Below are positions 49,312-60,800 of a stretch of DNA of 64,000 nucleotides, in pieces. How positions within the stretch are numbered: the stretch's first letter is position 1; every line of letters begins with the position of its first letter. The position numbers were made by a program, and so were the translations under genes. Below the pieces are notes generated by a model that did no database searches, was not told where the DNA came from, and saw nothing but the letters and a program-made list of their open reading frames with translations. Source of the stretch: Diadema setosum (taxonomy: Eukaryota > Echinodermata > Echinoidea > Diadematoida > Diadematidae); NCBI RefSeq assembly GCF_964275005.1, contig NC_092702.1:35434316-35498315 (forward strand), read 5' to 3'.

Positions 49312-50625
49312 GGTAATCATGTAGAAATGCACACCTACCGTTCCCTTTGCCGTTTGTCAATCAAATTTTTTGCAGTTATTGGATATGCTAAATTGAACCA
49401 TATCAAAGAGTTTTCATGGAATTAGAAAGCCGAAAAGGTAAGAAAAATGAGAAATCGGAGTTGAAAAGTACGTCGGTCGTGAACATAGTCTCCGACGTAA
49501 GTAGTGCACCGATTTCGCAGAGAACGATGTCAACGATTATAATCGATTCTGGTAGTCTCTAATTAGCCGCTTACTAACAATATCGAACTTGAGTCGTGCA
49601 ATACGTGTAGTCCCTACTTTCATTTTTCACATTTTTTTCTTATTGTTAGCTCACCTGAGTCGAAGTCATGACAAAAGTTGATAATAATAATTTGATTTGA
49701 ATAGTGTTGAAGGAAATAGAATGAGGTTGAAGGAAAAGTGGAAGAAAAAGGTTAGGCTATTAGCATTGGGAGGGAGAGAGAGAAAAGAAGTTGAGAAGGA
49801 AGTTGAATTCAAAGGGGATTTGTTTCTAGTAATCTACATAATTTATAGGCCTACTTTAATAAATTAATGAGAATAGTATTACAAAAAGTGTATGTTATGT
49901 TATAAAATCATGTATTACTATTGTGGACTTCTCATAACGTGCTCATTTTACCTAAAAAGAAACAGAATATTGAAATTGAAATGATAACATGTTTTTAATT
50001 GATAAATTCAACTTATAGTAGAAAGTAATTGTCTTTATGATAGTATTTATATTTCCATTTCATTTTTTTAATTATGTATACAAAAACTGCAACCCCAGTA
50101 TTTGCTTTTGTTTTGTAGTAAAAATCCATTTTATTGTGCAATATTCATGATGGATAATTCCCATTTTTTCATATATCTTTTACTGTTTTGTACACATATC
50201 ATCCGTCCATCAATTTAGTCAGCAAAAAATGTTAACAGATATACAGTCACACGCAGGAGAAAATTAACTAAAACGATAAAAAACAGACGCATCAAGATCA
50301 CTTTCTTTCTTCCACATTTTACTGTCGAGCCGAAGTAATTATTGTGGTTAAACACCAAACAAGCGGCTGTATCACAGACTACAACGATCGATTATCATCG
50401 TTATATCGCTCTTCCACATAATCGATCATCCATCATGATCACGCCGTCGATCGGCGTACTTTTGAGTCAAAATCAGCTACTTTTCTTCTGTAATTGACTA
50501 TGAAATTTCATGGAACCGTCAGATATGGTCCATCTTGATATTTCTGATAGCCACAAGAAGTCTTCATTGACAAATTAAGGAAGGAAATGGTAGGTGTGCA
50601 TGGTGTGCATTTCTACATGATTACC
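49312..50625. mobile_element. 1.3-kb DNA transposon with long (>200 bp) terminal inverted repeats
   Basis: Left GGTAATCATGTAGAAATGCA and right TGCATTTCTACATGATTACC are exact complements. The similarity extends inward for over 200 bp (AACCATATC, GAAAAGTACGTCGG/CGGCGTACTTTTG, ACGATTATAATCGA/TCGATTATCATCGT). The right arm has an extra TGTGCATGG repeat. The AT-rich core has no ORF, so it is non-autonomous. Confidence 0.85.
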
Positions 50626-51368
50626 TTTTCTTTTTTTATTGCGATTATTTTTTCCTGGGGGGGGGGGGTTGTGTCACAGGGTGTAGTAGACAGTAAATTC
50701 ACTGCCAATCCACAGCATTTCCTTACATAATTCACATCACAATTATTCCTTTTTGTGACTCCTGTCAATCCAAAAGACAAGGAGGTAATTGTAGAGACAA
50801 TATTTAACCTTTGCACAAATTTCTGTCTAAATGGATGCCTTCATAACAGACGAAGGGGATTTGCATCCCTCAGGATTTATCCATCATCCACTTTACACAT
50901 CAAACGCCGCAAACCAAAAGTACATGGTTATCTTGTTCTCATTGATCTTGCACTTTTTTTTTCTGATGCTGCACTTATCTTTTATAAAATGCACAAATTA
51001 TGTTCATGCGATTTTTCCATATTTGAAGAAAGAAGTGATCATATGAAATGGATGTTATGAATTTAAGAAGATGAATGGAATCCTCATGGTGCTAGTTTCA
51101 ATGCAGGCGAGTCATTCCATGCAGTAAGCAAAGTGACGAATTAGATTTTCAGTTCATCAACATAAATTCACAATGCTGATTAAAATTTACGTCAAAAAGG
51201 AAACTCATCAGTATCATACAGACAAATTTTTTTTTCAACCCTTTTAAATATTTGTTGGTTAATAGTAAAGGGGCTGTGGCATCAATTGCAAACTGAGAAA
51301 ACCCACACCCTTTGACATACTGTATTCTTAAAAATAGAGAAATTTGCCTGCATGGACTCAACAGTACA

Positions 51369-51526
51369 TTAAATCATGCAGAGCCACAGGCAGTATCAAT
51401 AAAATAAAAAAAAAAAAAAAACTCTTTTTCAATCAGTGTTGTATCATACAACACTGATTGAAAAAGAGTTTTTTTTTTATATATATATTATTTTATTGAT
51501 ACTGCCAGTGGTTCTGCATGATTTAA
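51369..51526. repeat. 158-bp inverted repeat with A/T tracts
   Basis: TTAAATCATGCAGAGCCAC ... GTGGTTCTGCATGATTTAA, and AACTCTTTTTCAATCAGTGT pairs with ACACTGATTGAAAAAGAGTT across a short GTATCATAC loop. Nearly a perfect hairpin; foldback MITE or recent inverted duplication. Confidence 0.85.
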
Positions 51527-53021
51527 TGCATGGTTGAGTACTTGTATGTACTGATTACTTTAGTACTTAGAATACATTAGAACTTAGAATACATTAGAAC
51601 ACCATGCTTACACTATACTGGTCTGGTAGCTTGTAACAGAAATTCATTTTGAATCATGCTGTAAGAACAGTGTATCTGAGACTACAAATGACAATTTGAG
51701 ATTAATCTAAAACTAGATTTTTGAATACACCTACAAAATAGTACAATGCACGCTCTCTATCCAACATATTTTCATCTCACACCAAGTAATAGCATCTTGG
51801 CTCTAAAACCTCAAGATACACTCTATATACACTGTCTTGCTCATTTGTCAAGTAATGAGTTGAAGGAATGAATATAATTCATGAACAGAATGTCTTAACC
51901 AGCACGAATCACTACTTCAGAAATAAAAAAATATTGATTTGGGAAAACTCTTTCAAACTGCAGCAGTATTCGGTTGGATGGCTTTGTCCCCTAGTTTAAT
52001 ACAAAATTCCAAACATGGCATAGACAAAGATTTAAAAAATGGCAAGAACTTTATAGAAAATAATACAATTACACAGAATGACAAAGACACCATATTACAT
52101 ACTAAACACTACATGGCTATTGCTGGTGAAATTCTAAACTACTTTTCATGCTCTTTGCATATATGAGGTGAATACTGCTAAAATATTTCTCAAATATGAC
52201 TTGTCATGATGTTGCTTTGACAACATCTCATACCTCCCCTCCCCCTTCCCACCCCCCCCCCAAAAAAAAGACTTGATATTTGCTGCGATATATCTATAAC
52301 ATACCAACTTTCAGTGACTACGAATATTTTGAAATTTAAAACTCTTTATTTCGTACAGTGTATGAAGTGTGCAGATGGCAGGGGGACAATTACTGTATGC
52401 AGTTCTATGGCTATCAGGATGTTGCCTCCCCTTTTGAAATTTATATTCTTTAATTCTTTTTTATCCCTCCAGTTCTAGAAATCTGAGAACAGACACATAA
52501 GAGAAAAGACAGCATATTGCATTTACTTTGCATATCTATACTTGCTATAAATGACACCTTGATGTTTAAAAAAAATTGCATATTCAGCAGTGTTATTTCT
52601 CTTCTTTTACTCTCCAAAATTCAGCCTTACTGAGATTGTATTTGAGCCAAGCAGCTCCTGACAGCCCCAATCACAATGAACTAAATGGTTCATTCTTCAC
52701 ATTTTCATCTCATGTAATACGATTTTCTGTTTGTATTTTATGTCAACTTGTATTGTATATTGAATTGCCGAATAAATAATAATAATAATAATAATTATTA
52801 TGGACTGATATCACTATAGCAAAATATTCCAGTTTTGTTTGGCAACAAGACATGCAGCATCAGCTGATTCATGTACACTAACATACAAACACAGCTGCCC
52901 TCATTTGAACCATTTATCTTTCCATACACTGAGAAGAGAAGAATTCTCTGAGATTTGTTTGTCACTTAACTCTTAATTCCACAACCTGTTCAAGGTAGCT
53001 TAAATGGAGCTAAATCAAATG

Positions 53022-53302
53022 AACTAGAAATGTCGCTATGGCGACTGATGCCTCTGCCATAATGCATGATTCTCCCAATAGGCGTATAGTACAATGTCTT
53101 CACAATGTGTGATCCATGACAGTTTCACATAACTGCCAAATATTGAAATGACATATTTGTCAGAAATGTCTTGAACTGGGTTTGCTATAATTTTCTAAGA
53201 GTGCAGGTACACATATTTGAGGAATTTTGGGGAAGTTTATGCATTGAGTAATTTCCAAGGTATGAAGAAAGAGTGTGATGATGGTACAAAATAGATTTTT
53301 GT

Positions 53303-53333
<31 letters not shown>

Positions 53334-54334
53334 TTTTGTTTTTTTTTTTGGGGGGGGGCATTGAAACCTGGCCTTTGACCCTTAACCTTTGACCTTCTGG
53401 CTGGAAATTTCCTGGAGAATCTCCATTAGGTAATGCATGTATTAAGTTTTGAAACTAATAACACAAGCATTGCATATACTAGTATATGAGGGAAATAGTA
53501 AAATTTTGAGGAGTTGACCTTGACCTTTGACCCCTGACTATTGACCCATGACCCCTAAATTCCCTAGATAATCCCTGCCAGACAGTACATGCATATGTAC
53601 CAAATTCCACGAAGATACATTGAACCATTTGCAAGAAAAGTGATATTGCAACATTTTCACCTAACCTTTGACCTTTTGACCTTTGACCTTATGACATGAA
53701 ACTCTCTCTGGAGAATCTTTACGCAGTAGTACATGTCTACACCAAGTTTCAAGAAAATACCTTTGGGCATTGCATAGATATGGGGGAAATAGCAACATTT
53801 GTAGCATTTGACCTTGACCTTTTGACCTTTGACCTCTTGTCAATGTCACTAGAATCTACTCAACTAATTGTCCCATCATACATCATCCTTGGACCAAGTT
53901 TGGTGAAAGCTGCTTCATCCAGTTTTGAGTTATCACGTAAACAGATGAATTTTAGGATTTGACCTTGATCTTTGACCTTTGACCTCTGTCTGATTTCACT
54001 GAAAAACTAATCAAGTAATTGTCCCATCATACATCATCTCCCAACAAAGTTTGGTGAAATTTGCTCCATCCAGTCTTGAGTTACCCTGTAAACGGATACA
54101 ATTTCATGATTTGACCTTGACCTTTGACCTTTGACCTTTAGCTGATTTCACCCAAAATCTAATCAAATAATTGCCCCATCATACTTCACACTTGGACCAA
54201 GTTTGGTAAAATTCCAGTAAATATTACTCAAGTTATCGCGTAAACGAAAGCGGACGGACTTACGGACGTACGTACGGACGGACGGACAACCCGAAAACAT
54301 AATGCCTCCGGCACCACTTCGTGGCGGAGGCATA
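53022..54334. repeat. Minisatellite element built on TGACCTTTGACC
   Basis: The segment from AGAAATGTCGCTATGGCGAC to CACTTCGTGGCGGAGGCATA has about six clusters of TGACCTTTGACC-type sequence spaced ~140-170 bp, each followed by a conserved 'GTCCCATCATACATCATC..GGACCAAGTTTGGTGAAA' unit in the last three. The right end carries (CGGA)n and a GCCTCCG...CGGAGGC hairpin. Non-coding dispersed repeat. Confidence 0.85.
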
Positions 54335-54401
54335 AAAAAACTGAGGTTTCATTAAAATTGCATCTAAAATAAAAAAGGAGTTTAAAAGTTTCACACGCTT
54401 T

Positions 54402-54717
54402 CAATAGGGAGCTTTGGATTTTCGTGACGTGGACGTTCAGAAGAAAAAACCTGTTCTGCGCATGTTCTGATCTCACGTCGTCTTGAGTTTTCACTACGCC
54501 TTCTGGGCCATTTTTCGCATCCACTCAATTCACGATGCAGAGAGCTATTTGATCCACTGATCGTATCAGGGCACCATTTTACTTTGCATGTATAAGGCTC
54601 CGTCTCAGCATAATCTAGAAAAAGCTACTTTGCAACACAATGCAGGGAGAGAGGACGGCCAACGCAATCATCGTCTAAACATCCATACAATCTAAAGCTC
54701 CCTATTGATACATGCAA
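54402..54717. mobile_element. MITE with CAATAGGGAGCTTT ends
   Basis: CAATAGGGAGCTTTGGATT and AATCTAAAGCTCCCTATTG form ~19-bp inverted ends around a 280-bp CpG-richer body. No ORF. Confidence 0.82.
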
Positions 54718-55537
54718 CCTCAAGTTCAAATAAGATGAAACGATGACATCATGGTTTCACAAGTCTCCCACTGACCTGCAAAACTCTTCAATAATTCATT
54801 TCCAAATGACATAGAAATAACAACATGCAAGTATCCTTTGCATTATTTTTTGTTGCTATGATGCAATAACTCAGTCACGATTAATTTTAAAGGGCATGGG
54901 TAAAGTCATTAGATTTAAATAGAAAAGAAAATATTCTTACATTTCAGGGTTGTTGTTTTTTTCTCAAACTAATGAGAGGGTTTCAATTTGATGACATTAT
55001 CTCTTCAGCCAACGGGAGGATATGACTGCGACCTAAGGCACTATTTTTTTTTTATTTTTTTGGTAAAGCCTTGTGAAAATTCAATAACTCTCTTCCTTAG
55101 AGTCTCGTTGTGATTAAGTGTCTAAACTGCTGTTACCAGTAGTCAGATTGTAAGACGTCAACCTGAACATAGCATGGAATTACACTAGAATAGCTGATAC
55201 TAAAAGAGTGGAAATTTTCAGTGGTTTTACTTTCCTGAATTTTGCAAATTGCCTTTGAACTGTGAAAACAGAAATGCAAAAATATAAAAACATGCATAAA
55301 CAATGCTTAAAAATATCATTCCTTTAAAAAAAGAAAAGAAACAAAAACAAATAAAAGACAAGCCATGCCAGCATTGGATTGCACTCAACTATAAACTTCT
55401 GTAGGTCTAGCACCCTGGGTGGGCCTTGACGGAGCAATATCTGGGGCATAACAACACACTAGTACAGTACTTAAAATACGGAGGGCACTCCTTGTTTACA
55501 TACTGGTAATCACTGAGTAAAAACATATACATGTACA

Positions 55538-55756
55538 TACTGTAAAGGTAGATATTTTTGCACGACTAATTTTTTGCACTTGGCCAAGTAAGATGAGTTG
55601 TGCATGTTTTTAATTCCACAGAATCAAGACATCAACTGCTGGAACATACATGTATGGCAAGCAAAACTATTTGTGTGCTTATATTTTTGCACTTGTTTCT
55701 GGTTGCGCAAAATGCAAAAAAATTTCAACAGAGCGAAAATTTCCACTTTTACAGTA
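55538..55756. mobile_element. MITE, TACTGTAAAAGTGGAAAT family, copy 1
   Basis: TACTGTAAAGGTAGATATTT to AAATTTCCACTTTTACAGTA. Internal 'TTTTTGCAC' motifs and AATTCCACAGAATCAAGACAT match copies at 58238 and 62907. Confidence 0.8.
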
Positions 55757-57259
55757 GTACTAGTATTGTCACTTGTTACTCATTCTCATGTATTTAAGAA
55801 AGGTGAAGTAACGATTACTAGACCCTCCCAACTGCAAAATAAACATGCAAAATTGTCTAACAAGTAGCAATTAGTGAAAATATCTCCTGTATGCAAAAAT
55901 TTCAGCTCCTACACCATGTACAGACTATTATCAATGCAACAGGCTCATACTCCCTGTACAGTTAAAGGGCATAGTCAGATCTACAATCAACCTCGCCAAA
56001 GCAGATCTTGCACTAAGTCAAAAAATTGGCAAAGTCAAAAAAATTGGCAAAGTCAAAGAAATATTCTATACCATCCCAGATGGATATAAGCATGTGTTAA
56101 TTCTTCTGTGTAAGCCAAAATTCACATTGATCGAAGGACTTTCTGTGGTCTATATTTGGATATGATGTAGCTGAGAATGACTGCATTTCCACTATAAAGT
56201 CACAGGAGTGGCAAGATGCAGGATGCAGTTTGGCGTAGTTCTGGGCAAGTCATGGATGGTTTGAAGGGAAGAACTTAAACTCAAGGTTTCAGCACTGGAC
56301 AGGTGACCGAACAATACTCACATGACTAAATGCATCAGAACTACACACCATCTCCAAAGTCCATACTTTGAATGGGTGTCACTTCTAGTGACTGTGCATC
56401 ATAAAAGCCAGATGCAACAAACAGGTAGTATCACTTACAATGTATCATCCTACATCTGTATATATCACTATCTCGCCACTGGTCAAATGGACTGGGCACT
56501 TCATTACACCTGTCTGTGAGCTGGCAAATTCTACACCCTCGTAACATAAACATGATAAATGGAGGGCTTTGCTTTTATTGTTGTTGTTGGTGGGTTTTTT
56601 TTTTTTTATTTCCATTCTTTTGTGAGAATACCACCCAAAACTGGGGGAAAATAATTTTGCAAATTGTAGAACTATGGATGGATTACAATGTATGTTTGAA
56701 GATAGCTGCCTGCAAACATTTTATCCCTCCCATGATATACATTGAATTGTTCCTTCTCCTCCATTAGGCAAACTGTGAGTTTGAAAACATTACTGTACTA
56801 CAGATATCTGTCTCTCTTTTCCTTGCACTGTTATGAGCTGTAGAGCATCAAAGATTTCAGAGCTTTAAAGATATCAGCCTTCGTGTCAAAATACTTTATG
56901 CCTGTTACACAGCCAGGTAATTGCTGTAGCTGCTGATTTCATCCCATGTGATATAATCCTCACACCTTGCATCCCCTTCCACAAAGCATCATTTCCTCAA
57001 CAAAATTATTCAAAAGTAAATTTGAGGAAATCTTTAATACACATTCAAAGAAGTACAATTGAATACAAGGAATCTTTCACTTGGCTCTGCATAAGTCTAC
57101 ACAGTTTGAATTGTCAGAGTCACAAGATAACCCTGATTCACCTAACAATGTGCAAATGTCACACAGAGCTATATTCACAATCGCTCTGAAAAGATTCTGG
57201 TCACATGTTGCTGAAAAGGAAATACTTCAGTTCCACAGAGATTTTTTCTCATCAGTCCC

Positions 57260-57492
57260 TCGTCGGCAGGAAAGTTTGTTGCTCCTGCTCACCAACCGAA
57301 GTGCATCGGATCGCAGTCTAATGAATCCGACTGTGTTGGTCAATGTTTCGATGAGACGAGATCATCCCATGAGGATCACGCGTGACATGTCTGACACAGA
57401 CCTGATAGTTGACCAACACAAGTCGGATTCATCAGACTGAGATCCGTTACACTTGGTTGGTGGCCAGAAGCAACAAACTTTGCTTCCAACGA
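57260..57492. repeat. ~230-bp imperfect inverted repeat
   Basis: CGTCGGCAGGAAAGTTTGTT with CACCAACCGAAGTG, AATCCGACTGTGTTGGTCAA are mirrored by TTGACCAACACAAGTCGGATT and AACAAACTTTGCTTCCAACG. Lies just downstream of the SIMC1-like stop codon, possibly within its 3' UTR. Confidence 0.8.
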
Positions 57493-57603
57493 GTGACCGA
57501 AGAGAAAAAAAAAATCAATCAGGAATGAGGGTACAAGATAGAGAACTAACTACATGTAGAAGGATACCATTAGGTCAGAGTTTGATGAGCATTGATGCTG
57601 CTT

Positions 57604-57827
57604 TCATGCCACCCATTCATAGAGCAAACTCATTTCATTCAGCCACAGCTTTGCCCTGGGATCAAGTTGACCTTGGCAGTCGTGCAAGAGACGAGTCCTC
57701 AGCTGATCCACCGAGTCCCCGATCTGGAGGAGACATAACTTGTCCTCCTCAACTTGAAGAAGCTTCAACTCACCGTGCTTCTTCAGCCCTGGGGCGGGTC
57801 TGGAGCTGCTCCTCTGCTGCGTAGCTT
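57604..57827 (-). CDS. SIMC1-like: SIMC1-like last coding exon
   Basis: After ctcaag two bases complete a glutamate codon, giving EATQQRSSSRPAPGLKKHGE, LLQIGDSVDQLRTRL, DPRAKLWLNEMSLLYEWVA and TAG. The phase match with the previous donor supports the join. The acceptor has a modest pyrimidine tract. Confidence 0.68.
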
Positions 57828-60800
57828 CTTGAGATATTAATGGAGGAAAAAAAGTAAAAAGAAAAAAAAAAAAAATCAGATTGTCACTAAATAGCAACTA
57901 CACTCAATTTCAGACATCATTCTGAATGGTTATCATGACCACCATACTACAAGCATATATCATCTAAACAAATGGTATTTGTAACAAGGACTTTCCCTTC
58001 ACACTACTGAAACACTCTTTAAATTCCACAGGCTACATGTGGATACATGTAATGTCAATAAAACTTTTAGGATGGTGGTATCAAGGGGTAAGAGTAGATA
58101 AGATCTACGGGTGGATGATCTGGTATGTTTGTCAGCTTACTGGGATCATGTACAAGAGAGGAACCTTCCTTCAAACGCCAGACTTATTTCCTATTCCAAA
58201 CAGAAAAACCAAATTTCATAGAGAACAAACATTTGCATACTGTAAAAGTGGATATTTTTGCACGAGTAATTTTTTCACACCCGGCCGGGTAAGGTAAGTT
58301 TAAGCGTGTTTTTAATTCCACGGAATCAAGACATTAAATACTGGAAAATATGGCAAGTATGGCGTGCTTTTTGAATATTTTTGCACTTGTTTCTGGTTGC
58401 ACGAAGGTGCACACAAATTGCAAGATTCCTGCTTGATTGTGTTAGAACTGAACACAAACATTTTATGTTCATAAAAAAAAAAAAAAAAAACTTGTTACTA
58501 TTTATGGGGCCTAAAAAAACCCAAAAATACAAGCATCAAACTTTGTTTTTTTACAATTTTTCCCGTGATTTTGTTATTACTGTGTGCATTCTGACAAGTT
58601 TATGTTTAATGAAAAATGGCATAAAATATAATGATGAATAAAATCTGAACATACCTCCAAGATAGCACTTGAGATAGCACTTGAACATGATCAGCAGCAA
58701 GTACACCATCACCACCACCTGTTGTCGATACCAACGCAGATAATCTTCCCTCTTTCTCTCCTTAAAGCCAAGGCTGTTGTCGTTGTAGTCAGTCTCTTCG
58801 GAATCGCTGGCATCACCACTCTCGTCATTTCTGCACCGTTTCGGCACATACTGAAAATACTTGCCGACAATCTTAGATAAGGACAGTATCTTGTCCAATG
58901 ACGAAATGTCACCATATTCAGATTCAAAGTGCCAGTTGAAGGTAAGCTCTGCGAGCCTGAGGCTGAGGAAGTCATGTTTGAGTGTCTAGAATGAGAGTGG
59001 AGACCAACAAATGATGAACAGTAGTTGGAGGAGAAATTACAAATTCACATGCATTTCACAGTTCTCTAAATGGCAATTTATGAATGGGAATGGTCATTCC
59101 CTCTTTTTTTTCCCCTTTTATTTCAACATTCCCCATTTTCACTCATTATGATTACAAGCAATAAATTATGACTTTAAAGGTGAACTTTGTTGTACTCATG
59201 TTTCTGATCTATATTGCACACCAGCCTACTATGTCAGATGGATAACTGCTAATGTAGGTTAACTAGAATCGAACAAGTTTTCTATCCAGTACATGGTACA
59301 GGTGCATGGTCCCCGTGGTTTAGTCAAATGTGTACACGGGCGCATGGCGCAGGCTTCCTATAGAGACCTATGCTATCAATTCCTCTTTGGCGCTTACACT
59401 GTGGCCCACTTCCCGAGTCCGAAGAAGTCCGATCCACTGTAGTCAGTGGTCCGATCACAGTTCGGCTCATGATTCGGCCAAGGGGGATGACAGCTTTAGC
59501 AAATTTCTTTTGTGATGTTATAATAAGAAGCACATGATGTATGCACGCACCATGGCATTACTACAGACTGCGTAATGTGCAGAGAAGACAGCGAAGGCAA
59601 CGTTACTTAGCAACACCTGTGCACTTTACTCTTGATGACAGCTCAACTTCGGTAATCTTCATATCAATGCAAACGGTGATCGGCAGTATCATCAACAGCG
59701 CCCTCTACACTACCAGGACTATGCACCTTTAACAGAGTATGACATGATATTGGTATCCAGTTTTCATAAAGGTCAATGTAACGCTAGATTGATCATTTAA
59801 GTTCAGTTTATAGTGTGCTAAGATGAACTAAAGATTAACGAACTGTACAGTACTGGTTGAGGTGAGGATTCAGGTATATAACATTTTTTGGTGAGATAAT
59901 GAGAAACCTCTTATGAAGTATGAAAGAGAATGTAATTTCAATAAGGATTCAATGTCTATTTGATGAAGAACAGGCCTTGAAATGGCTGAGATATTAAAAA
60001 AAAAAAAAGTGATCCTAATAAAGTTGATGGGCCATGCCTTTTATTAGAATCTCTTTGTTTTACCTTGTTTTTAGATATCTCAGTCATTTCAAAACCAATT
60101 TCCATCAAATAAACTTCTGATTCCCTGTGGAATTGTATGCTCTTCAACATTTCAGAGAGTGGTTTCTAAATCTCACAAAACATTACAAGCTGAATCCTCA
60201 CCTCAACCAGTACTGTACAGTCCCTTTAACACATGAAAGAAAACTGTATTGTTGATTGTACGATGAATCATTTCTCTTTTTTTTTTTTTAACCAAAGTGA
60301 CAGCAAGTGTCTATTTGTGCCAGTGTAATCTTTGAAAGTTATGTTTACCTCAAAGATGAGCTGCATTTGAGGAAGACCCTGCAGATGCAGGCCATTTATT
60401 TCTCGAGCAATCATCTCAACATGGTCCTTGTGGTTCCGTCGCTCAGTCAGGGCGATGCTGATCTGCAACAGCTTCTCAAAGACCGGCAGAACATGGTTCA
60501 TATGGCACAGGCCTTCAGGGCACCTACACTGCAGGGAAGGCTTACCCCGCCTGGCAGATGTGGAATTGCTGCTCGTGGGAGGCGGTCGAAGTTCCACTAC
60601 CAGGGAATGGATCCACCTTGCCACCACCTTGCACTTGTCTTTACAGGTATCTGGATTGAGAATGGCATGTACATGGCATGTGGGTCTCCTTGCTGTATTC
60701 CACCTCAGCTTCCTTTCCACGTCATCCTCAAGGACGCTGGCAACGAGGCGCAGTGCAGCGAGGTCCTTGTGCCACTCAAAGGAATTACATGGTGGCCGTA

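Larger units (their letters stand above)
42369..57603. other. Intergenic region between tetraspanin and SIMC1-like gene
   Basis: 15 kb between two convergent genes with no exon I can support. It comprises 3' UTR sequence at both ends, MITEs (43702, 45953, 54402, 55538), a long-TIR element (49312-50625), hairpins (44352, 51369, 57260), an (AT)n tract (44767-44872) and a minisatellite element (53022-54334). Confidence 0.7.

Noticed and set aside
57081..57824. Two plus-strand frames of ~120 codons
   Set aside because: The first is in the inverted repeat at 57260-57492; the second is antisense to the SIMC1-like last exon.
59174..59732. Possible TTAAAGGTG-ended MITE
   Set aside because: Only ~9 bp of inverted end is visible and the interior shows no inner symmetry; mentioned within the intron entry only.
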